From Flavobacteriales bacterium UBA3376 (GTDB taxonomy: Bacteria; Bacteroidota; Bacteroidia; Flavobacteriales; Weeksellaceae), in the NCBI GenBank assembly GCA_002359055.1, contig DEQC01000043.1:1-31181 (forward strand): 31,181 bases of DNA. The letters run 5' to 3'. How positions within the stretch are numbered: the first letter of the stretch is position 1; each line of letters begins with the position of its first letter. A model generated the notes under the pieces. That model saw nothing but the letters and a program-made list of their open reading frames with translations, made no database searches and was not told the DNA's origin. The position numbers and the translations under genes are program-made. This document shows, piece by piece, positions 24,483 to 31,181 of this stretch.

Positions 24483-27400
24483 TTAAAAATCAATTGATAC
24501 ACCAAACGACCAACTCTTCATAATATAGGTCGTGTTATCATATACACCTTTACCAGACCATGCAGGAACTGCTCCTCCCATTGCAGATTCAGGGTCAAAG
24601 TTTAAACTCTTATCTCTTACCCAAGTCCAAACGTTATTTCCTTTCACATAAATGGTTAATCCATCAACTCCTAATTGATCTTTGAACATATTTCCAAAGC
24701 TATAAGCCAACTTAACTTCTTTCAATCTGATGTGATCACCTTTGTACAACCATCTTGAAGACAATCCTTCAACGCCCATTCCATTCGGAGCTGCTTGAAT
24801 TGGATGCAAAGCATTAGGGTTATCAGGTGACCAAGAATCATAAAGCATTTCTTTAACTTGGTTAGTATCCATATGAGTACCACCACTGTGCTTATAATTC
24901 CACCATCTGTCCTGAACATAATAATCAAACTGTCCTGTAAAATAAGCAGATAGAGCAAATCCTTTGTAAGAGAATGTATTTTTCACACCACCCATATAAG
25001 TTGGGAATGCACTCTTACCATGCCAGTATCTTTCGGCATGGGCTCTGTTGGTTACGGTTTCAGTTTCTGTTTCATCTTTCCACCACATACCAACACCAGT
25101 ATCTGGGTCAACTCCAGCCCAACCATAAGCATATGCTTCACCGAACAATTGCCCTTGAGAAATCCCCCAGAACTGCCCATAAACATCGATAACTTCTGGA
25201 TCATACATTCTTGTAACTTTACCTTGATTGTAAGAGAAGTTCATGTCAACGTCCCATCTAAAATCTTTTCTGATTGGTGAAAAAGATAAAGTAGCTTCTA
25301 TACCTTTGTTTTGGATATCACCAACGTTCATATAGAAAGTACCTGGACCATTTTGTAAAATAACTGGGTTATTATAGATAGCATCTACAGTTTTTCTGTC
25401 ATAAACATCAACAGAACCTCTGATCAAATCATTCCACAAACCAAAATCAAGACCAAGATTTACTTGTTTTACTGTTTCCCATTTTAAATCAGGGTTTCCG
25501 ATAGTAGAAATTGCTTTTGTAGGTCCATAAGCATTATTTCCGTTGGCAAGTAATGACATCGCATTAAATTGAGGCCCCCAAGTATCTGCATAAGGAATAT
25601 TTCCGATCTCACCGTAGTTACCTCTTAAAACTAAGTTTGAGAAAACATCAGGCATAAAATCTTCATTCGACAAAGTCCAACTACCACCAGCTGACCAGAA
25701 GATACCAGATTTATTATTTTCTCCTAAAGTAGAGTTAGAATCTCTTCTCAACTGACCCGATACCGTATATTTACTATCATAAGTATAGTTCATTCTACCA
25801 AAGTAAGAAATTTGAGACCAAGACCTGTTCCAGTTTCTTGAAGAATATCTATCAGGGTCTCCGAATTGAGAATATGGTTTAGCTTCAGAGAAGTTAGCAG
25901 CAGAAATAGTTAACTGTCTATAAAAGTGCTCAGAATAATCCATACCTGCATAAACTGCAAGATCATGCACTTCATTAAATACGTTACGGTAGCTAACTGA
26001 GTTTGTCCAGTTCCAATCAAAAGTATGCGCTCTGGTTTGAGACAAAACTCCATTATTGTTGTATCCATCACCTACAGCTGGGTGCCACCAATCCATTTCA
26101 TTCAATGTTTGATATTGTCCTCCCCAAAGTGAGTTAACATAAACATTTTTCCAAGGTTGATATTCAATGTTTATAGATCCTAACCAAGTTTGAATCGATC
26201 CTTTTTGGATGTTATTTTCAATAATTCCAATTGGGTTAAACATACGTCCATCACCAAGTCCGATTTGATTTCCTTGACTCAAAGAACCATCTGGCTGATA
26301 AATTGGATAAAAAGGCTGAATCATCCATGCTGCATTCATAGGGTTTGCATAAGCCCCACCACTGGTCACTCCATTTCTTTCAACATTAGAGAAATTTAAG
26401 TTTGCAGAAAGGTTCAATTTATCTTCGATTCTATGATCAACCGCTGTACTGAAGCTATATCTATCGAAATAACTATCTAATAACAAAGGCTTATTTTGGT
26501 AGTAAGAACCTCCTATACGGAATGATGTATTTTCACTACCACCAGTAGCTGAGAAGTTATATGTTCTAACAGAAGATTGTGGCCTTCTAACAGCTTCTAA
26601 CCAGTCCTGGTTAGTAACTCCGTCCCAACCTCTTTCAGCAGCATAGGCAGCCTTAGCTTCTTCTAAAGAAGAGAAGTTAGGGTTGATTTGCCAACCGATT
26701 TCACCGTTGTAAGAGTTCCATCTTGCCATACCTCCCCAAGTTGCTAATTCATCAGCATTCATCCATTGTTGCTTATCATAAGCAATGTCTTGAATTGCCA
26801 TATCGGTTGAGAAGTTGAATCTTGTCTTCTGGTTATAGCTACCTTTTTTAGTAGTTACAACAATAACCCCATTAGCACCACGAGCACCATAGATAGCTGT
26901 ACTCGACGCATCCTTCAAAACAGTAACAGATTCGATTTGGTTAGGATCGATAGAAGCTAATGGATTCCAAGAATCCATAATACCAGCATTGTCTTGACCT
27001 TTACCAACAACTACACCATCTATTACATACAATGGATTAGGAGTACCAATAAATGAACCCGCACCACGTATAGCAATGATATTCACCGCTCCTGGATCAC
27101 CACTTGCAGTACTAAAGCTAAGACCAGTTACACGACCGTTTAAAACCTCATCGATTGAAGCCACAGGCGTTAATTCAAAGTCTTCTTTCCTTACTACATC
27201 ATAAGCTCCAATTTTCTGTGCTGGGTCAACTTTAATACCTCCAGTCAAAGTAACTGTTGTTAATTGAACGGTTTCACCAAGCTTTAAAGTACCCATATTT
27301 CTTCTGGCTACAGCAAAGTCTTGAGTGTTACCCATTGCATCAGTAATTATTAAAACGTCGCCTATTTCAGCATCTATCGAAAACGAACCATCGCCTTCAG

Positions 27401-27551
27401 TAAATGTAGATGCCTCTCCTCCTCTCACAGTTACTTCTGCGTCAGCCACAGGACCAAAATCATCCGTAACAACACCAGTAACTTGAGCAAAAACTACCTG
27501 CCCAACAAAGAGCAGGAAAAGTGCACTTAGAAATGCAAATTTTGTCCTCAT
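24483..27551 (-). CDS. SusC/RagA-family TonB-dependent outer-membrane transporter
   Basis: A 1022-residue outer-membrane channel. Seen: signal peptide (about 1-22, ending VVFAQ); a carboxypeptidase-D-like N-terminal domain (about 23-95) opening VTGVVTDDFGPVADAEV; a TonB-box region near residue 97; a plug at about 115-235 with PLYVIDGVV, VLKDASSTAIYGARGANGVI and VTTKKG, the SusC signature; then a 22-strand-type barrel ending WSFGVSIDF. Family knowledge: SusC moves oligosaccharides or, as in RagA, peptides, powered by TonB. It pairs with the SusD gene 11 bases on. With no enzymes around, the cargo is unknown. The N-terminal extension lacks a separate anti-sigma-binding (STN) domain, so it is probably not a signal transducer. 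Confidence 0.97.
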   Translation of the reverse strand: MRTKFAFLSALFLLFVGQVVFAQVTGVVTDDFGPVADAEVTVRGGEASTFTEGDGSFSIDAEIGDVLIITDAMGNTQDFAVARRNMGTLKLGETVQLTTVTLTGGIKVDPAQKIGAYDVVRKEDFELTPVASIDEVLNGRVTGLSFSTASGDPGAVNIIAIRGAGSFIGTPNPLYVIDGVVVGKGQDNAGIMDSWNPLASIDPNQIESVTVLKDASSTAIYGARGANGVIVVTTKKGSYNQKTRFNFSTDMAIQDIAYDKQQWMNADELATWGGMARWNSYNGEIGWQINPNFSSLEEAKAAYAAERGWDGVTNQDWLEAVRRPQSSVRTYNFSATGGSENTSFRIGGSYYQNKPLLLDSYFDRYSFSTAVDHRIEDKLNLSANLNFSNVERNGVTSGGAYANPMNAAWMIQPFYPIYQPDGSLSQGNQIGLGDGRMFNPIGIIENNIQKGSIQTWLGSINIEYQPWKNVYVNSLWGGQYQTLNEMDWWHPAVGDGYNNNGVLSQTRAHTFDWNWTNSVSYRNVFNEVHDLAVYAGMDYSEHFYRQLTISAANFSEAKPYSQFGDPDRYSSRNWNRSWSQISYFGRMNYTYDSKYTVSGQLRRDSNSTLGENNKSGIFWSAGGSWTLSNEDFMPDVFSNLVLRGNYGEIGNIPYADTWGPQFNAMSLLANGNNAYGPTKAISTIGNPDLKWETVKQVNLGLDFGLWNDLIRGSVDVYDRKTVDAIYNNPVILQNGPGTFYMNVGDIQNKGIEATLSFSPIRKDFRWDVDMNFSYNQGKVTRMYDPEVIDVYGQFWGISQGQLFGEAYAYGWAGVDPDTGVGMWWKDETETETVTNRAHAERYWHGKSAFPTYMGGVKNTFSYKGFALSAYFTGQFDYYVQDRWWNYKHSGGTHMDTNQVKEMLYDSWSPDNPNALHPIQAAPNGMGVEGLSSRWLYKGDHIRLKEVKLAYSFGNMFKDQLGVDGLTIYVKGNNVWTWVRDKSLNFDPESAMGGAVPAWSGKGVYDNTTYIMKSWSFGVSIDF

Positions 27552-27606
27552 ACTTATTTTTTTATAACATTATCGGGACAAAATTGTAACATTTTATTAA
27601 GAAATC

Positions 27607-27614
27607 CAAATTTA
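27607..27614 (-). promoter_or_regulatory. Candidate -7 box of the SusC/SusD operon (TAAATTTG)
   Basis: The minus strand reads TAAATTTG, matching TAnnTTTG, about 55 bases ahead of the SusC-type ATG. No TTG stands at the usual distance upstream, so this is tentative. Confidence 0.3.
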
Positions 27615-27660
27615 TCACTATTTAATAGTAAGCATATATTGCAGTCAAATAGTTAATTAA

Positions 27661-27694
27661 TAAAAAAAGCCATTCTATTTAGAAGAATGGCTTT
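27661..27694 (-). terminator. Rho-independent terminator of infB
   Basis: AAAGCCATTCT (27666-27676) pairs with AGAATGGCTTT (27684-27694) around a 7-base loop. On the minus strand it is followed by TTTTA. It lies 27 bases past the infB stop and ends the nusA-infB operon. Confidence 0.9.
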
Positions 27695-27720
27695 CACATA
27701 TATTTAATATATTTTCTGTT

Positions 27721-30519
27721 TTATTTGAGCTTTTTCTTTACCTCGACAGTTTCATAAGCTTCAATGATGTCTCCAATTTCAATATCGTTGTAATTCTTGA
27801 TATTTAAACCACATTCATAACCTTTGGTCACTTCTCTTACGTCATCTTTGAAACGTTTCAAACTCGCCAATTCACCATCGTGAATAACTACTCCATCACG
27901 TATAAGTCTGATTTTAGAAGAACGAGTTACCTTACCATTCAACACCATACAACCTGCAATCGTACCGATTTTTGAAACTTTAAAGGTTTCTCTAATCTCA
28001 ATTTCTCCGATCACCTGTTCTTTCAATTCTGGTGACAACATTCCTTCCATTGCTTCTTTCAAATCGTTGATAGCATCGTAGATAATCGAATAATTTCTGA
28101 TTTCGATTTCTTCTTTTTCAGCAAGTTCTTTGGCTGTTGCTCCTGGACGAACATTGAATCCTATAATTACAGCATCTGATGCGCTAGCTAACAATACGTC
28201 GGATTCGGTAATCTGCCCCACACCTTTGTGTAAGATATTTACTTGAATTTCTTCAGTTGATAAGTTTTGAAGTGAATCTGTAAGCGCTTCAACCGAACCG
28301 TCAACGTCACCTTTCAATATAATATTCAACTCTTGGAAATCTCCCAAAGCAATTCTTCGACCAATTTCATCAAGTGTAATGTGTTTTTGGGTACGAATCG
28401 TTTGCTCTCTTTGTAATTGTTCGCGTTTAGAAGCCACTTGTTTTGCTTCATGTTCATCCTCAAATACTCTGAATTTATCACCGGCAGTAGGAGCTCCATC
28501 TAAACCTAAAATAGTTACTGGAGTCGAAGGACCTGCAACCTTTACGGTATTTCCTCTTTCGTCCAACATCGCTCTAACTTTCCCGTGATTACTTCCTGCA
28601 ACTATATAATCTCCAACTCTTAGGCTTCCATTTTGAACCAAGATAGTTGCTACATAACCTCTACCTTTATCCAATGAAGCTTCAACTACAGTACCTGTAG
28701 CTGGTCTTTTTGGATTTGCTTTCAACTCTAAAATTTCTGCTTCAAGCAAAACTTTTTCTAAAAGTTCATCGATATTCAAACCTTGTTTGGCTGAAATGTC
28801 TTGGGATTGAATCGTTCCTCCCCATTCTTCAACCAACAAATTCATGCTTGACAATTGCTCTTTTACTTTGTCAGGATTAGCTGTTGGTTTATCGATTTTA
28901 TTGATTGCGAAAATAATTGGCACTTCAGCCGCTTGCGCGTGACTGATTGCTTCACGTGTTTGTTGCATCACTTGGTCATCCGCAGCAATAACAATAATTG
29001 CGATATCGGTCACCTGTGCACCTCTTGCACGCATAGCAGTAAACGCCTCGTGTCCAGGTGTATCTAAGAAAGTGATTTTTTCTTTGTTTTCTAACGTAAC
29101 GTTATATGCTCCGATATGCTGAGTGATTCCACCCGACTCACCTGCAATAACGTTTGCTTTTCTTATGTAGTCTAATAAAGATGTCTTACCATGGTCAACA
29201 TGTCCCATTACAGTTACGATAGGTGCACGCTTCACAAGATCTTTTGGATCATCTTCAATATCGTCTTCAATTTCTAATTCTTCTTCAACATTGGTAAATT
29301 CTACTTCATAACCAAAATCATCAGCTACCAATTGAATCGTATCAGCTTCTAATCTTTGGTTCATAGTAACCATAATACCCAATGCCATACAAGCGGAGAT
29401 AACTTCAGTTACACCTACATCCATCAAACTGGCAAGTTCATTTACAGTTACGAATTCAGTAACATGTAAAGTTTTGTCCATTTCTTTAGCCTCCATTTCC
29501 ATGGCGTGGATTTCACGGCGCTCCTTTCTTCTATCTCTTCTATGTCTTGCGGCACCTCTTGATTTAACGTTTTTATTCGTTAATTTCTCTAAGGTTTCTT
29601 TGATTTGTTTTGAAACCTCTTCTTCAGTCAGTTCAGCTTGAGGTTTTCTACGAGCAGGTCTTCTTTTGGTTTGTTGGTTAGGTCTTTTGTTACCAGTTGG
29701 TGTACTTGGCTTTACATCAGAAACTTTAACATCTTTTCGGATTCTTTTACGTTTCTTTCTTTTCTCTCTTTCTTGCTTTTGTTTTTCTTTTCGATCTTCA
29801 GCAAGTTTTTTATCTTTTTCAAATTCAGATAAATCAAGAGTTTTTCCTGTAAAGTTTGGACCTTCCAACTTTTTATAAACCGTTTCTATAACTTCAGGTT
29901 TATTTGGATCTGCTTCTTTATCTTCTTTAGCTTCCGGTTTTGCTGCAGCCTTTTCTTTCTTTGACTCTTTTTTCTCCGGCTTGGCTATTTCTTTCTTATC
30001 AACAGTTTTCTCAACCTTTTCTTCCTTCTTTTCTTCAGCTTTTGGGGCTTCTACCTTTTCAGAAGTTGGAACTTCTTTTTTGGCTTCTACTTTAGGTTGT
30101 TCAACTTCTTTCTTTATTTCTTCTTGTTTAATCGGCTTTTCAGCTTCAGGTTCTGATTTTTTATCAGTCCTTGGCTTATTAATTTGATCCAAATCAATTT
30201 TACCTATTTTTTTAGGACCTTCTAACTCAATCCTTGTTGTAGGAATTTTCTCTACAGGCTTTGGCTTGCTTTCTGGTTCTTCTTTTTTAGGTTCAGGACT
30301 TCTCTCTGGGATTTTATTAATAACTACTTCTTCAGAAGCTGCTTTTTGTGCAGCATCCGATTGAAATTCTTTTACTAAAATAGAATATGTTTTTTGATCG
30401 ATTCTCGTATTAGGTGTACGTTCAATCTGAACCCCATTATCGGCCAAGAAGTCTACGGCGCGATCGATTGAGATATTTAATTCTTTTAATACTTTATTTA
30501 GCCTTATCGTTTCCGACAT
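27721..30519 (-). CDS. infB: Translation initiation factor IF-2
   Basis: A 932-residue GTPase that brings initiator tRNA to the ribosome. Seen: an N-terminal IF2-N domain (about residues 1-52); a very long Lys/Glu/Pro-rich low-complexity linker (about 60-330); a basic patch with RGAARHRRDRRKERR; a second IF2-N domain at about 350-410; the G domain from about 434 with G1 GHVDHGKT (439-446), GGITQHIGA, DTPGHEAFT and NKID; then domains II to IV with the conserved LKGDVDGSVEAL segment. The full set of GTPase motifs is present. It follows nusA after 74 bases, and a -7-like box in that gap may add a promoter. Confidence 0.98.
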   Translation of the reverse strand: MSETIRLNKVLKELNISIDRAVDFLADNGVQIERTPNTRIDQKTYSILVKEFQSDAAQKAASEEVVINKIPERSPEPKKEEPESKPKPVEKIPTTRIELEGPKKIGKIDLDQINKPRTDKKSEPEAEKPIKQEEIKKEVEQPKVEAKKEVPTSEKVEAPKAEEKKEEKVEKTVDKKEIAKPEKKESKKEKAAAKPEAKEDKEADPNKPEVIETVYKKLEGPNFTGKTLDLSEFEKDKKLAEDRKEKQKQEREKRKKRKRIRKDVKVSDVKPSTPTGNKRPNQQTKRRPARRKPQAELTEEEVSKQIKETLEKLTNKNVKSRGAARHRRDRRKERREIHAMEMEAKEMDKTLHVTEFVTVNELASLMDVGVTEVISACMALGIMVTMNQRLEADTIQLVADDFGYEVEFTNVEEELEIEDDIEDDPKDLVKRAPIVTVMGHVDHGKTSLLDYIRKANVIAGESGGITQHIGAYNVTLENKEKITFLDTPGHEAFTAMRARGAQVTDIAIIVIAADDQVMQQTREAISHAQAAEVPIIFAINKIDKPTANPDKVKEQLSSMNLLVEEWGGTIQSQDISAKQGLNIDELLEKVLLEAEILELKANPKRPATGTVVEASLDKGRGYVATILVQNGSLRVGDYIVAGSNHGKVRAMLDERGNTVKVAGPSTPVTILGLDGAPTAGDKFRVFEDEHEAKQVASKREQLQREQTIRTQKHITLDEIGRRIALGDFQELNIILKGDVDGSVEALTDSLQNLSTEEIQVNILHKGVGQITESDVLLASASDAVIIGFNVRPGATAKELAEKEEIEIRNYSIIYDAINDLKEAMEGMLSPELKEQVIGEIEIRETFKVSKIGTIAGCMVLNGKVTRSSKIRLIRDGVVIHDGELASLKRFKDDVREVTKGYECGLNIKNYNDIEIGDIIEAYETVEVKKKLK

Positions 30520-30544
30520 ATAATGATTTGGATTTTTAATTTTG

Positions 30545-30552
30545 CAAAGGTA
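30545..30552 (-). promoter_or_regulatory. Candidate internal -7 box ahead of infB (TACCTTTG)
   Basis: The minus strand reads TACCTTTG followed by C, a full TAnnTTTG match, in the 74-base gap between nusA and infB. GTG stands 17 bases upstream in place of TTG. It may give infB extra transcription apart from nusA. Confidence 0.4.
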
Positions 30553-30593
30553 CTAATTCTAATTCAGTACACTGTAATTTATTTAAAATTGAC

Positions 30594-31181
30594 TTAATCT
30601 TCCAATTCTTCTTTAAGAATTCTAATTACGTCCATAATGGTTTCTTCTTCTAAATCGGTTCTTAAAACTAAATCGTCAAAATCTTGCTCCAATACACTTC
30701 TCGCTGTATCTAAACCGATTTTTTGGAAAGCTTGAATTACCCATTCATCGATTTCATCATGAAATTCCGCCAACTCAACATCCTCATCCTGAGGAACATC
30801 TCTAAATACATCAATTTCCATATTTAGAAGCTTTCCGGCCAATCTAACATTGTGTCCTCCTCTACCAATTGCTTTGGAAACCTCTTCTGGTCTCACATAC
30901 ACCGCAACTTTTCCTTCTTCTTCATCAATCTCCATTCGATTGATTTTGGCTGGACTCAATGCTCTTGTAATATACAAATGTAAGTTATTCGTGTAATTAA
31001 TTACATCTATATTCTCATTTTTCAATTCTCTAACGATAGAATGTATGCGCGAACCTCTCATACCAACACAGGCTCCAACTGGATCAATTCTATCGTCATA
31101 AGACTCAACTGCGACTTTGGCTTTCTCACCAGGAATTCTCGCAACTCCTTTAATAGTAATGATTCCATCGAATATCTCAGG
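30594..31181 (-). CDS. nusA: Transcription elongation/termination factor NusA, C-terminal part, cut by the window edge
   Basis: The frame is open to the window edge and gives the last 195 residues. An internal ATG at 31059-31061 is not the start, since the frame goes on upstream with family sequence. Seen: the end of the S1/KH1 join (VARIPGEKAKVAV), the DPVGACVGMRGSRI loop of the first KH domain, and GRGGHNVRLA in the second KH domain, the GXXG motifs that bind RNA; then an acidic tail with a helical segment. Family knowledge: NusA tunes pausing, termination and antitermination by RNA polymerase. No C-terminal acidic repeats of the E. coli type are visible. It is followed by infB, the usual order in bacteria. 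Confidence 0.97.
   Translation of the reverse strand, partial: PEIFDGIITIKGVARIPGEKAKVAVESYDDRIDPVGACVGMRGSRIHSIVRELKNENIDVINYTNNLHLYITRALSPAKINRMEIDEEEGKVAVYVRPEEVSKAIGRGGHNVRLAGKLLNMEIDVFRDVPQDEDVELAEFHDEIDEWVIQAFQKIGLDTARSVLEQDFDDLVLRTDLEEETIMDVIRILKEELED

Noticed and set aside
29638..30187. Plus-strand Ser/Phe-rich frames within infB
   Set aside because: They are the reverse reading of Lys/Glu codons of the IF-2 linker; the low-complexity composition explains the open frames.
30594..31061. A complete small gene starting at the ATG at 31061
   Set aside because: The frame stays open to the window edge with clear NusA sequence, so it is the cut end of nusA and not a separate gene.

Overview
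The window is a 31 kb stretch of AT-rich chromosome from a Bacteroidota bacterium, most likely class Flavobacteriia. The evidence is a SusC/SusD pair, a PorP/SprF protein beside an adhesin with a gliding-motility-type C-terminal sorting domain (type IX secretion), -7 boxes of the TAnnTTTG type, and an ATP synthase operon that lacks atpD and atpC. The SusC N-terminus resembles Weeksellaceae-type proteins as I remember them; that is only a weak lean. There is no phage, insertion sequence, CRISPR array, tRNA or rRNA that I can see. Nearly everything lies on the minus strand; the exceptions are dus and a thioesterase.

Region 1-6050 is a peptide-use cluster: a DPP IV-like S9 peptidase (3891-6050), a POT peptide transporter (2250-3860) ending at a clear terminator, a divergent POT-like transporter with a large soluble insert (277-1923), and the start of another POT transporter running off the left edge. 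An exported dipeptidyl peptidase beside proton-coupled di-/tripeptide importers suggests cut-and-import of proline-containing peptides.

Region 6175-8506 holds three overlapping genes: recF, a DUF721 (DciA-like) protein and a YheT-type hydrolase. Region 8605-12666 is a type IX secretion pair: a 1026-residue modular adhesin and, downstream, its PorP/SprF partner. A TerC-family membrane protein (12775-13734) follows with its own promoter.

Region 13844-19552 is the ATP synthase operon in the order atpZ - four-TM protein - atpB - atpE - atpF - atpH - atpA - atpG. It ends at a strong terminator. A good promoter (TTTG-N19-TAATTTTG) sits just before atpB and shows that the longer atpB start is wrong. 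Divergent to atpZ is dus, with a TTG start, overlapping a hot-dog thioesterase gene. Between atpZ and dus, two -7 boxes lie back to back in one 16-bp near-palindrome.

Region 20967-31181 carries a putative porin, a SusC/SusD pair with no enzyme or regulator beside it, and the nusA-infB translation/transcription operon cut by the right edge.

I looked for an undescribed system and did not find a convincing one. The most rewarding points are the likely AtpI stand-in, the overlapped promoters at atpZ/dus, the atpB start correction, the insert-bearing POT transporter and the repeat structure of the adhesin. All -7/-33 calls are by eye; no search or folding program was run.
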